Part shown: in pieces, positions 11,525 through 21,440 of the stretch
Layout of the letters: each line of letters starts with the position of its first letter
How positions within the stretch are numbered: position 1 is the stretch's first letter
Source: Siphonodentalium dalli
Taxonomy: Eukaryota; Mollusca; Scaphopoda; Gadilida; Siphonodentaliidae
Direction of reading: 5' to 3'
Length of the DNA: 64,000 nt
NCBI GenBank assembly: GCA_032622095.1
Contig: CP136068.1
Span: forward strand, 186,172,809-186,236,808
Made by a program: the position numbers and the translations under genes
The notes under the pieces: model-generated
What the model saw: the letters and a program-made list of their open reading frames with translations, nothing else
Databases searched by the model: none
Told to the model about the DNA's origin: nothing

Positions 11525-11943
11525 TGTCCATAGCTAACAGATATAATAATTATCTGAGATTTCTTTGCATCCAAACTGAAGGACGTAAATTACTATGGAC
11601 CACAGGTTGACTCTGTTTATATGCCAAAATGACCTTTGATCTGCTGAATATGAAAACTCAACAAAACGGGGCTCCGAACTTTGGACGAATTACCTGGAAT
11701 TGCGTGTATTTTTGTGGATTCATGCTGTAAACCCTGTTATATTGGCCGGATCAGATATATATGTATATTTAACAACTGAGTCGGCAGTTCCTGCATTATC
11801 TCTGATTTAAATCACAGCCCAGAAAATTACTCTTTATCAACATACACAATATATGGACAATACAATCTCGTTAGATTAATTGATGCATTTAGCATTGGAG
11901 CTGACGGGATTCAAATTTAGATTGAAGTCACTAACTATCGTCC

Positions 11944-12015
11944 GACTCCGTGGCGCAACGGTAGCGCGTCTGACTCCAGATCAGAAGGTTGCGTGTTCAA
12001 ATCACGTCGGGGTCA
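11944..12015 (+). tRNA. tRNA-Trp (CCA), unit 9
   Basis: Same tRNA sequence as 228-299. The spacer upstream has lost 9 bases relative to units 1-8. Confidence 0.97.
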
Positions 12016-12162
12016 ATATTTTGAGGACCTATTTTTCTGTTTTGTTTCTGTGTTTTATTTTGGAATTATGCATCCATTGCACTAATGTACCAATAATCTA
12101 TAATAAAACATGGGTGTCCATTCTATAACCATACGGGTATTGTTTAAACGGTTTATCCGTAC

Positions 12163-12234
12163 TCCTCGGTAGTATAGTGGTAAGTATCCCCGCCTGTCAC
12201 GCGGGAGACCGGGGTTCAATTCCCCTCTGGGGAG
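12163..12234 (+). tRNA. tRNA-Asp (GTC), unit 9, T-stem variant
   Basis: The T arm and acceptor end read CCCCTCTGGGGAG instead of CCCCGCCGGGGAG. This breaks the first T-stem pair and adds a G-T pair to the acceptor, so this edge-of-array copy may be degenerating. Confidence 0.9.
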
Positions 12235-12404
12235 ACTATTCTTTTATTTGTCTTTGGTGCTTGAAAATTGTTTTGTGCACACGCTATGAAGATCCATTAC
12301 ATCACATTTAATATGCTGATCAATATTTTAATGACGGGGATATGTAGACATTCCTGTTTGTTCCTTGATTGAATACAATGCAATGAGTCAAAACATTTTG
12401 CACC

Positions 12405-12477
12405 GTCCCAGTAGCTCAGTGGATAGAGCGCTGGACTTCTAATCCAGAGGCCGTGGGTTCGATCCCCACCTGGGATG
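12405..12477 (+). tRNA. tRNA-Arg (TCT), unit 9
   Basis: Same tRNA sequence as 700-772. Confidence 0.96.
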
Positions 12478-12640
12478 ACATATTTTTTGCACTTTCGTGC
12501 CAACGAAATGGTCTGAAATGATAATACGATGAAAATAATACGATGCACCAGATTGTCTTCACAAACAAATATGTGGTTTGCTGCCGACAATAATAAGACG
12601 CGAAATATGCAACAAAAAGCCTAAAATTGAAAAGTAAGAT

Positions 12641-12713
12641 CGCCCAACGTGGGGCTCGAACCCACGACCCCGAGATTAAGAGTCTCGTGCTCTACCGACT
12701 GAGCTAGCCAGGC
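12641..12713 (-). tRNA. tRNA-Lys (CTT), unit 9
   Basis: Same tRNA sequence as 936-1008. Confidence 0.96.
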
Positions 12714-12945
12714 AGCCACGTCATCACATAATTATGTACACAGTCATCGGGAAACGAGGATGGGAAAAAACCCAACTAATTTTACATTTAAACTATAGGC
12801 CTACTCGCAGTTTCTCTCTGCATGCTGGTTACTTTAAGTGAGACGACGGGTGTGAAGGATGAGACCAATACACCGCAAGATAACATGTGGCATTGGCAAC
12901 AATCAATACAGTCACTTCAACAAAAGTAAGACAAAAATGATTATC

Positions 12946-12973
12946 AGGTCCGGGCGAGGATCGAACTCGCGAC
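12946..12973 (-). pseudogene. tRNA-Val 3' fragment
   Basis: Only the 3' acceptor strand and T arm of tRNA-Val remain. At 12973 the sequence switches to the 3' half of tRNA-Arg on the opposite strand. Confidence 0.93.
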
Positions 12974-13005
12974 AGAGGCCGTGGGTTCGATCCCCACCTG
13001 GGATG
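12974..13005 (+). pseudogene. tRNA-Arg 3' fragment fused to the Val fragment
   Basis: Contains the Arg variable loop, T arm, acceptor 3' strand and T6 terminator but lacks the A box and anticodon. It comes from an illegitimate join inside the array. The B box remains, but there is no complete internal promoter. Confidence 0.93.
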
Positions 13006-13168
13006 ACGTATTTTTTGCACTTTTGTGCCAACGAAATGGTCTGAAATGATAATACGATGAAAATAATACGATGCACCAGATTGTCTTCACAAACAAATAT
13101 GTGGTTTGCTGCCGACAATAAAAAGACGCGAAATATGCAACAAAAAGCCTAAAATTGAAAAGTAAGAT

Positions 13169-13241
13169 CGCCCAACGTGGGGCTCGAACCCACGACCCCG
13201 AGATTAAGAGTCTCGTGCTCTACCGACTGAGCTAGCCAGGC
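13169..13241 (-). tRNA. tRNA-Lys (CTT), partial unit after the Val/Arg join
   Basis: Same sequence as 936-1008. Confidence 0.96.
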
Positions 13242-13473
13242 AGCCACGTCATCACATAATTATGTACACAGTCATCGGGAAACGAGGATGGGAAAAAACC
13301 CAACTAATTTTACATTTAAACTATAGGCCTACTCGCAGTTTCTCTCTGCATGCTGGTTACTTTAAGTGAGACGACGGGTGTGAAGGATGAGACCAATATA
13401 CCGCAAGATAACATGTGGCATTGGCAACAATCAATACAGTCACTTCAACAAAAGTAAGACAAAAATGATTATC

Positions 13474-13546
13474 AGGTCCGGGCGAGGATCGAACTCGCGA
13501 CCTTCTGCGTGTAAAGCAGACGTGATAACCACTACACCACCGGACC
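13474..13546 (-). tRNA. tRNA-Val (TAC), partial unit after the Val/Arg join
   Basis: Same sequence as 1241-1313. Confidence 0.95.
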
Positions 13547-13917
13547 TGTCCATAGCTAACAGATATAATAATTATCTGAGATTTCTTTGCATCCAAACTG
13601 AAGGACGTAAATTACTATGGACCACAGGTTGACTCTGTTTATATGCCAAAATGACCTTTGATCTGCTGAATATGAAAACTCAACAAAACGGGGCTCCGAA
13701 CTTTGGACGAATTACCTGGAATTGCGTGTATTTTTGTGGATTCATGCTGTAAACCCTGTTATATTGGCCGGATCAGATATATATGTATATTTAACAACTG
13801 AGTCGGCAGTTCCTGCATTATCTCTGATTTAAATCACAGCCCAGAAAATTACTCTTTATCAACATACACAATATATGGACAATATGCAACAAAAAGCCTA
13901 TAATTGAAAAGTAAGAT

Positions 13918-13951
13918 CGCCCAACGTGGGGCTCGAACCCACGACCCCGAG
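13918..13951 (-). pseudogene. tRNA-Lys 3' fragment at the gypsy junction
   Basis: The 3' half of tRNA-Lys (acceptor 3' strand, T arm, variable loop) is cut after CCGAG, where gypsy sequence begins. About 30 bases upstream another deletion joins the leader of unit 10 directly to the Lys trailer. Confidence 0.92.
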
Positions 13952-13993
13952 TTATATTGTAACTGGTTATTATATACAGCCAAATTTTACAAT
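13952..13993 (+). repeat. Truncated 5' LTR end (direct repeat with 47499-47540)
   Basis: TTATATTGTAACTGGTTATT... to TTTTACAAT recurs with one difference at the other end of the element. It lies directly against internal sequence starting near TGGCG at 13995, which has the TGG start expected of a primer binding site. It is read as the last about 40 bp of an LTR whose upstream part was lost when it joined the array. Confidence 0.55.
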
Positions 13994-14771
13994 ACTGGCG
14001 TTAGTCGTCAATTATTTGATGTTTTTTGCGGAATAATTTCTTGTATTTTTTCTACCCCAATTTCCACGTGATTCCAGCGTGGTTTGTTCTATTGCCTTCT
14101 ATAACTTGTTTGTTTCACTTTACTTGTTAATTTAGCCTTCCATGCTTATTTCAATGGATTCTCCTTGCTTTTTACGCATGGTGGGTTTTTGTTTTTTTGG
14201 GAAAAGAGTGTTGGAAAAAAAAACTTTGAATTATTCCGGTGAATTCCACAGGGAAATTTTTGCTTCAATTCTGATTAAAATTTTTCATCACATCACTTGT
14301 ACATCCGGAATTCCTGTGTTGTGCATGGTTCCCCATAAATCAAATTTATTAACGTGATTCTGCAGCAATTGTTGTTTCTCGCCACTTTCAAAATATGTTA
14401 TTGCTGGAAATTCATTGTCCAATTCGCACAGTTTCCAGTAGGTTTAATTTCATAATCGACATCACTGTACGTGAATTATTAAATACCATTTATTGAGGTT
14501 TTTGATATTGGACAGGAGAAGACGGAAGATGGAAACAATTTCGCTCTTGTTGTAAATTGATGGTCATCTCTTCGCGTATTTTGCATGTTGAATAAAACAG
14601 TATATTATCTATTGTTCGTTACTATTTTCTTATTGGATATATTGGGAAATAGAAATAGATGTTGGTAAAATATAGAGTAGTTTTTCTAGATTCTATGGGA
14701 AAGTGGTTGTAATTATATTTTACTTAGCGTCTAGGTAGTGCAAGGTTTTATAGTGGTTAATATTTAGTGAT
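13994..14771 (+). other. Gypsy 5' leader, no gene seen
   Basis: AT-rich untranslated leader between the LTR remnant and gag. A 71-codon ORF at 14142-14357 has no recognisable features and is probably chance. Confidence 0.6.
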
Positions 14772-17570
14772 TTGTTGGTCAACATGAAGATTTTCTTAAA
14801 TACAGCTAATTGGAAAGAGCTGCAACAAATTCCTCATGTTGGTCCCCAAATTGCCTCCGATATAATTCAGTTACGCCGGCAGATAACTCTAATATCACAA
14901 AGGGATCTTAGTCTAGTACCCCGGTTCAGAAGTTCAAGGGATCAGTTGAGTGTGATTGACTTTAATCACCCAACTTCAAAGTCCCAAGCTGATAACTGGT
15001 TACCTCATGCAGACCCCAACAACTATCCGCCAGGGTCTGAGTCTGATGGTGAGGGAGGGGATGATTACCCAAGAAGCCAGTCACCCTTGACCCCTCCCCG
15101 TACGGAGAAGAAACCATCTGGTTTAGCAACCCCCGAGAGAATGGTTCTCCATGATACCGGGGGTGAGCAGATGCAGGAGAGTGTGAGGCGTAAGCTAACA
15201 CACCCCCCTTCTCCCCCAAGTAGTCAGGAAATGGCGGCCTTAATGGCGAAAGGTTATTCTCCCATCGCACATCAGAGGACCGATTCAGAATTCATAAGAC
15301 GTGGCTGGTCTGAATCCCAGATTCAGGGTGACATCACACATGGAGCCCAAGCCGATGGGACACAAGCAGCTGCGGCTGTTACAGTTTCACAACCCGTTGC
15401 TTGGTTTAGCCCCATGGTTTCCACCAACCCAACACGAAGTGCGGGCGAACCGTTTCCAGGGTTTCGCCCGACACTACCTGCTATACCATCCTATGGTCTT
15501 TTTGGCCAACAGCCGGCAACTGTAACTGCTAGTTCTACAGTTGGGGCACCACAGGATGCATCATTTTCATCGGCCTATTCATTCTGTGGCCAAGCGTCGA
15601 CTACCATGCCTGCCTATTCAACAGTGGTAGCCCCCGCTGCATCATTTGTTCATCATGGCCAAGCGTCAGCAGCTACCGTAACTGCCAATTCGACAGTGGT
15701 ATCGTCACGCTTTGTACCCCCTGCTACGTCTACGCCAATGAGCAGCTATGCTGCCGCTCAGCAGGGTGCATATGCAGGTGACTGGCGAGTACCGCCTATG
15801 CAAAATAGTCCTGTCTATACCCAGGCCACCACGTCTGGTACATATGGTCAGACCATAGCCAGTACATACACCTCCTCATATGGAAAATCATATCAATGGA
15901 GTCAACCCGCTCAGCCAGGTTGCAACCAACCTAATCAGGGTTATGCCGGATCACAACCACAGAGTAGCCAACACTCCTATTTAAATCCAAATTCTGGATA
16001 TGCCACAACCGGGCATCAAGGCTATGGGACTACTCAATCTGGCATGGGTCAAACTAGTTTCGCACAGTTAAATCAGCCACCCGATCCAACGCCAACCGGG
16101 CCTTTCAACCCACGGGGTCCAGGGTCTGGTACCACTCAAGCTGGCTTCGGTCAGTTTAATCAAGATCAGTCGGGTTATAGAAACCCAGGCTCAGCCGGGA
16201 CCCAATGTATCGGGAATTGGTTACAACCAACCGCCCCGGGAAATCAAGGGATGCAGAACCTTGGTTACAACCAACCGCCCCCGGGAAATCAAGGGATGCA
16301 GAACCTTGGTTACAACCAACCGCCCCCGGGAAATCAAGGGATGCAGAACCCTGGGTATAACCAACCGCCCCCGGGAAATCAATGGATACAGAATCCGGGA
16401 AATCAGGGGATGGCAAACCCCGGGATGAATCAAATTGGTTCAGGGCCGGGAGGTTACCAACCATATTATCCTCCATACAATCAACAAGTCGCTCCTCACG
16501 GAAGGCAGGGCGATTATCGACTGCCTCATATGCCAAAAGGGTTTTCGTATGATGGTATCGACTCGTGGCAAGCCTTCACTTTGTATGCCCAGTCGCAACG
16601 TTGGGGATGGGATGAGCAGCAGCAGGCTCTCTGCTGGTGTTTAAAAGGAAAAGCGAGCGAGTATTTCACGCTGCTTACCGAGCGTGATCCCTATCTGACA
16701 GTTGTTCAGTTGCTTGACGGGTTGGAAAATCGTTTCGGATTTAAAGACTTGCCCGAAACGACCCAACTTCGATTCCAACAAGCAAAGCAAGTCCCTGGTC
16801 AGTCGCTGGAAGAATGGGCCGAGACCGTTCTCTCATTGGCCACACGTGCATTTAAAGAATGTCCGGCCAATTTTACCTTCAAGCAAGCGGTCTTGCGCTT
16901 CTGTCAAGGCTGTTCTGACACCAGGGCGGCCGAACTTGTTACCATGGAAACACCTCAGTCCACGGAACAAGCCATCAACAGAATCCGATGGCGTCAACAC
17001 AATTATGCTGCTATTCATGGCAGCAAAGTGTCTCGCAAAGACGTGCGCCATGTTTCATCGGATACTGATGATGAAACCTCTCCTGTTAGGTCTGTAAGAC
17101 AGACTGGTCGTGGTAGACCAAAGCAGCGAGGATATCACTTCCGAGGCAAGCGCGAGGGTTCCGATTCGGAGACCGGTGATTCACCAGGCCCTCATAGATT
17201 TTCGCCCCGCGCTCCAAGTTGGAAAACTTCGAGCGATAATTCAAATTCCAAGGCACGTATGCTCGCCTTGGAAACTAATATGGAAACTCTCCAAAAGACA
17301 GTGGAGAAATTAACAACGGTTTTAGAAAAGATGGCGACCAATAAGCCACAGTCTGGCACAATTTCTCACTTTGATAAAAAAGAGTCATATTTCAAAAGTA
17401 GGTCAAGGTCACCCTCTCCCAAGGCCAAGGTCATTTGCTATGCCTGTCAGGGGGTGGGACATTTTCAAAGAGACTGCCCTTCACGGAATCCTGAAAATCG
17501 CCCTAACCGGGATAATAAAGTTAAATTTAAGGAGGATTTAAACGGGAACGGGGCGACTTCCGAGGTCTGA
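14772..17570 (+). CDS. gag: Gag polyprotein with N-terminal helix-hairpin-helix
   Basis: 932 codons, intact. Gag forms the particle that packages element RNA. Residues about 9-40 form a ComEA-like helix-hairpin-helix (NTANWKELQQIPHVGPQIA). A low-complexity Pro/Gln/Gly/Ser/Thr region follows to about residue 570, with a 15-residue tandem repeat (PPPGNQGMQNLGYNQ) near 16235-16400. The retrotransposon gag core runs from about residue 590 to 760 (PKGFSYDGIDSWQAF onward), then a basic region and a CCHC zinc knuckle (CYACQGVGHFQRDC) near the C-terminus. The start at 14772 gives the full HhH; an internal Met three codons later (MKIFLN) is also possible. The N-terminal HhH on a Gag is unusual. Confidence 0.93.
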   Translation: MLVNMKIFLNTANWKELQQIPHVGPQIASDIIQLRRQITLISQRDLSLVPRFRSSRDQLSVIDFNHPTSKSQADNWLPHADPNNYPPGSESDGEGGDDYPRSQSPLTPPRTEKKPSGLATPERMVLHDTGGEQMQESVRRKLTHPPSPPSSQEMAALMAKGYSPIAHQRTDSEFIRRGWSESQIQGDITHGAQADGTQAAAAVTVSQPVAWFSPMVSTNPTRSAGEPFPGFRPTLPAIPSYGLFGQQPATVTASSTVGAPQDASFSSAYSFCGQASTTMPAYSTVVAPAASFVHHGQASAATVTANSTVVSSRFVPPATSTPMSSYAAAQQGAYAGDWRVPPMQNSPVYTQATTSGTYGQTIASTYTSSYGKSYQWSQPAQPGCNQPNQGYAGSQPQSSQHSYLNPNSGYATTGHQGYGTTQSGMGQTSFAQLNQPPDPTPTGPFNPRGPGSGTTQAGFGQFNQDQSGYRNPGSAGTQCIGNWLQPTAPGNQGMQNLGYNQPPPGNQGMQNLGYNQPPPGNQGMQNPGYNQPPPGNQWIQNPGNQGMANPGMNQIGSGPGGYQPYYPPYNQQVAPHGRQGDYRLPHMPKGFSYDGIDSWQAFTLYAQSQRWGWDEQQQALCWCLKGKASEYFTLLTERDPYLTVVQLLDGLENRFGFKDLPETTQLRFQQAKQVPGQSLEEWAETVLSLATRAFKECPANFTFKQAVLRFCQGCSDTRAAELVTMETPQSTEQAINRIRWRQHNYAAIHGSKVSRKDVRHVSSDTDDETSPVRSVRQTGRGRPKQRGYHFRGKREGSDSETGDSPGPHRFSPRAPSWKTSSDNSNSKARMLALETNMETLQKTVEKLTTVLEKMATNKPQSGTISHFDKKESYFKSRSRSPSPKAKVICYACQGVGHFQRDCPSRNPENRPNRDNKVKFKEDLNGNGATSEV

Positions 17571-18566
17571 GCCCGATCCCAATTATAATTAATGACCTCG
17601 TAACTGGTAAAAATGTAACGTCTGGTGAAATCAAACCGGAATTAACTATTAAACAAATTAAATCTGCCTCCGCCATCGAGGTTCCGGTCAAAATAGCTGG
17701 TCATGTTACCCAAGCAGTAGTAGACACAGCCGCCGACGTTACGATTATCTCTGACAAATTGTTTCACCAACTCAGCCCTGAGCCACCCTTAATTAAATCT
17801 CTACACTTTAATACGGCGGCTCGTGATGGTCACATGGAAGGTATGTTGGTGGGACCCATAGACATTACCATTGGGGAACTCGAGTGTAGTGAAAATATAT
17901 ATGTGGCACCCATTGAAGATCCCATGCTTCTTGGGATGGATTTTCTCACTAAATATGATGCAAAAATTGGGGCAAATAAAGGTTCTATCTTCTTGGGAAA
18001 GCGTCGGATTCCTACAATTCCCAAGGTAAAACCAAAAGTGGCTAAAATTTCTAGAATTATAGTCAATCAGCGAACAGTTATACCCCCTCAGTCAGTTGTG
18101 TTACTGCAGTGTGAAACGGTTCCACCATTAGCTGATTTTACTATTGAACCCAATGAACAACTTGGTGAGTATCTTTTGCCTACTTTGCACTCGGGGTATA
18201 GCCCCCCAAAAGTATGTTTTATAAATTCTCATCATTCAGAGATAATCTTAGATAAATTACAATGTGTGGGTGAAGCTTATGAAGTTGATGAGGTGATTGA
18301 ACACTCCGTCAAGTCATGCACGCCCAAGCCGGAATCTGCTCCGGACGACTTATCTCCGGGGAGCTCCCCAAATAATAGCTCTGGAGATCGCCTGACGGGT
18401 AATTCCACCCTTCCAGGATATTTACAGAGTCTATTTGAGCGCTCTTCGAGATTATTGTCAGGGCCTGACATAGCCCGCCTTGAAAAACTACTTCTGGAAT
18501 TTCAAGACGTGTTTGCAAAAGACGAGTTTGATTTGGGTACATTCTCCCAAATCGAGCATAGAGGGA
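17531..18566 (+). CDS. pro: Gypsy aspartic protease and linker (pol, first part)
   Basis: The pol frame is -1 to gag and runs without a start codon from 17531. The retropepsin segment is at 17680-17990. It shows the active-site motif DTAAD (D-T-A-A in place of the usual DTGA or DSGA), hydrophobic flaps and MLLGMDFLTKYDAKI, the conserved psi-loop region near its end. The frame continues to a stop at 18578-18580, but homology to the RT tether (FQDVFAKDEFDLG) moves to the next frame near 18560, where IEHR is followed directly by GARPIKQP. A few codons, normally I-x-T-G-D, and the phase are lost there, a small inactivating deletion. Confidence 0.85.
17537..17543 (+). promoter_or_regulatory. Probable -1 ribosomal frameshift site TTTAAAC
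   Basis: T TTA AAC is in the correct phase relative to gag (codons TTA AAC). It lies 27 bases before the gag stop, and the pol frame lies at -1 and is open from 17531. A GC-rich tract follows (CGGG at 17543 can pair with CCCG at 17571-17574). This is a canonical slippery heptamer and would produce Gag-Pol. Function is inferred. Confidence 0.75.
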
Positions 18567-19526
18567 GCTCGTCCAATTAAGCAGCCTATGAGGCGCACCC
18601 CAGCATGCTTTGCCGACCAAGAGGAAACTCTTTTGAAAAAGCTTTTGATGGCCAAGGTCATCGAGCCCTCTGTGTCGGAATGGGCATCAGCCCCTGTCCT
18701 TGTTAAAAAGCGGGACGGCTCCATTCGCTGGTGCATAGACTATCGCGTCGTAAACTCGGTGACCCGCAAAGACGTCTACCCCTTGCCACGAATTGATGAG
18801 TGTCTTGACACACTTAGTGGAAATTCGTGGTTTGGAAAGGCAGACTGTCTGGCTGCGTACCATCAGGTTACCGTACGTGAAGAAGACCGTGCTAAAACAG
18901 CCTTTCTTACCAAATACGGGATTTTCAACTTCATTAAAATGCCGTTCGGCCTAACTGGAAGCCCGTTTACTTGGTGTCGGGTTATCAATTTGGTATTGCA
19001 CGGTCTGAACTGGGATATCTGTTTAGGGTACTTGGACTACGTAGTTCTGATGGGCAATTCGATTCAAAATCATTTGGAAAACATCGAAAAAGTACTCTCT
19101 CGGTTCCGAAAATATAACCTTAAACTCAAGCCCAGTAAATGTGAGTTTTTTCAGAAAAGTATTGAATTTCTGGGCAGAATTGTGAGTGAGCAAGGTGTGA
19201 AATTGATGGAATTATCTATAGAGGTTGTCCAAAGCTGGCCTGTACCCCAGAGTACTAGAGAGGTAGAAAGTTTCTGTGGGCTAGTTAATTATCATCGGTT
19301 ATTCATAAAAAATTATGCAGAGTTAGCACGACCTCTATATGACATCACCAGTAAACATAAATTTAAATGGAACCCAGAACAGCAGGTTGCATTTGATAGG
19401 CTCAAGGATGCGCTGACCTCGCCACCTGTGCTGAGCCTACCAAATTTAACTGACCCTTTTATTCTGGACTGTGATAGTAGTAATTTTGCCATCGGTGGGG
19501 AATTAATTCAAGTCCAAGATGGTAAT
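18560..19526 (+). pseudogene. pol: Gypsy reverse transcriptase and start of RNase H (pol, second part)
   Basis: Good Ty3/gypsy RT similarity: RPIKQPMRR, VIEPSVSEWASAPVLVKKR, RWCIDYRVVN, FGKADCLAAYHQV (motif A Asp), FIKMPFGLTGSPFTW, then CLGYLDYVVLMG where YLDD is expected. GAC-GAC has become GAC-TAC, so the second catalytic Asp is a Tyr and polymerisation should be lost. The thumb (LKPSKCEFFQKSIEFLG) and the RNase H first strand (ILDCDSSNFAIG) follow. The reading frame stops at the Polinton insertion at 19526 and resumes at 42152. Confidence 0.92.
19521..19526 (+). repeat. Target site duplication GGTAAT (left)
   Basis: Identical GGTAAT flanks the Polinton at 42152-42157. Six base pairs is the normal Polinton/Maverick target duplication. 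Confidence 0.95.
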
Positions 19527-20031
19527 AGTAGTAAGAGCACTAGGCAAGTTGGCTCACCAGGACAATAGCAGACCTATTGTTCCCGTGTTTACACAAGAAG
19601 TGATCCTCCCATTGTTCCATTGTTCTCGTATTTACACAAGACCTGATCCTCCTATTGTAATATATGACCTGATTTATATTTTTAGCAATAAACCAGGTCG
19701 AGTAAACATTAATCCTATTGTAATACCTGACCTCAATTCTATTTTAGGCAATAACACACAAGACATGATCATCCTATTGTAATACCTGACCTCAATTCTA
19801 TTTTAGTTAATAAACCAGGTCGAGTAAATATTAGACCTCAATTCTATTTTAGGCAATAACACACAAGACATGATCATCCTATTGTAATACCTGACCTCAG
19901 CTCTATTTTAGGCAATAACCCAGTTTGAGTAAACATTCAACCTATTGTAATAACTAACCTAATTTCTATTTCAGACAATCCCAAGGCGACTAAACAACAC
20001 TATTTACTATATGTAAACTCACCCAATAGCA
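19527..20031 (+). repeat. Polinton left terminal inverted repeat
   Basis: About 500 bp matching the reverse complement of 41690-42151 with indels. The outer 60 bases are nearly perfect. The inner part consists of degenerate sub-repeats of about 85-100 bp, each holding CCTATTGTAATACCTGACCTC, a tract like TCTATTTTAGGCAATAA and GGTCGAGTAAACATTA. Confidence 0.93.
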
Positions 20032-21440
20032 CAACGGTCACCGATTATCCTATATTAATAGCTGACATCATTTATATTTAATCAAATATCCCGGTCGAGT
20101 AAACGTAAGTATTTACTAAACGCAAACTCACACAAAAGCACAAGCATCAAAGTAGTGTAAATAAATGGGTCAAAGTATACGAGTTATACAAAATCTAAAT
20201 AATGTAATCAAGTCAACGAGTGGTACAAATGATCTGAAATAGTATAAGGGAGAATCGTTCAAGAACACAAAGCTATAGAAATCACGGTGTAATGATAACA
20301 GATCAAGTAAACAAATCATACAAGTTTTTCTTTGACTCAACCTAAAAAGTGTTACGAAAATCGGTGAAGGATATTTCCTACTTAAACACACACGCAAATC
20401 AGTGAGAATGATATGTAATCAATTTAGCAGGAAACCCTTCAATTAAAAAAAAAATATATATAGAGACATGGAGAGAATAGTCTGAATATAAACCAAATTT
20501 GGGGTAATCAAATCCCTTATCTATTCAACCCGATATTAGGAAAACACTAGATTAAGAAACAACTCTTCCATTGGTATAGCCTTTTTAAGCCGATCGAAAA
20601 ATACTATCGTAGCGTAGGCCAAAAAACAAATATTACAGGCAAGGCAACACCAATAATTCACCCGTGTTCCCCTATCGAATTAGCTATGTGTATATAACTT
20701 ACACAAGCGATATCACACTATTGCACGCGTCGAGCTGGCAATGACTATGTCAACAAAAGGTGTAATGAACTTAATGCTAAGTAAATAAAGTTTTCTTAGA
20801 CTATTGTATAGTACGCCCAAACTATTTAGTCGATCAACTATTATCAATTTAACAAGTGAAAAAAATATATATATATATTGACAGAGAGATAATTTTCTAG
20901 ATCTAAAACAATTTGGGGAATATTTCGCAACCAGGTCAATTCTCATATATATGGTTACGTCGAAACATCCCAAGAAGAGGAGTCAAAATAACGTTCATTG
21001 CGTTGTTTGATCGGAATTTGTACTGTTTTCGCTCCGAAAGCTATTATGATCCAAAACTGTTTTTGGAAATCGTTAATTTATTACATATTTTAATCAATTT
21101 AAGATCGCAGTAATATATATTTATAGTAATTATCACCAGAACGGCTTCTAAAGAAAATTATCTTGTTGTATCGTGTGATCCGAGGTTTAGTAAGTCAGTA
21201 CACTCGATTGTACTCGAATGATGAATAATAACCTAACACGTAAATGCGTTACTCGATCCGTAAACATCGTGCATAATACAGTGTAAGAAATAACTATCGG
21301 AGGGTGTCTCGTAGCCATACCAAGAAATATACCATGTTGACTTGACAAACACGAAGTTCAAACATAACTCATAATTGTTTGTTTAAAAGACTGCAATGTC
21401 ATGACATTTAAATAAGTACATGGTAATAGGTAAACTCGTG
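20032..21440. other. Polinton left arm, no gene seen
   Basis: AT-rich sequence with only short ORFs (under 90 codons) lacking recognisable domains. Faint inverted-repeat similarity continues to about 20110. Confidence 0.5.

Larger units (their letters stand above)
1..13951. repeat. Tandem tRNA-gene array, left block (units 1-10)
   Basis: Head-to-tail repeat of about 1514 bp. Unit starts (TGTAAACCCTG...) are at 1, 1515, 3029, 4156, 5670, 7184, 8698, 10212, 11726 and 13748. A full unit carries Trp+, Asp+, Arg+, Lys- and Val-, with AT-rich spacers of about 145-430 bp that contain no convincing protein gene. Units 1-8 differ by only a few bases, which points to recent amplification or gene conversion. 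Unit 3 is 1127 bp long because Arg and Lys are deleted, with the junction near 3706. Unit 9 has small indels and a large rearrangement at 12973. Unit 10 is a remnant that ends in a half tRNA-Lys where the gypsy element begins. Confidence 0.97.

Noticed and set aside
1-13951. CRISPR-like or satellite interpretation of the array
   Set aside because: The repeat is 1.5 kb, has no unique spacers and its content is fully explained by tRNA genes.
14962-17313. ORFs of 60-131 codons overlapping gag on either strand
   Set aside because: Shadows of the gag reading frame, produced by its GC-richer repeats.
19519-19782. ORF across the Polinton left end (and its mirror at 41896-42129)
   Set aside because: Identical because it lies in the inverted repeat; it starts in gypsy sequence and codes repeat-derived text only.
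20170-20973. Minus-strand ORFs of 75-86 codons in the Polinton left arm
   Set aside because: Low-complexity hydrophobic text expected from AT-rich DNA; no paralogue or domain.
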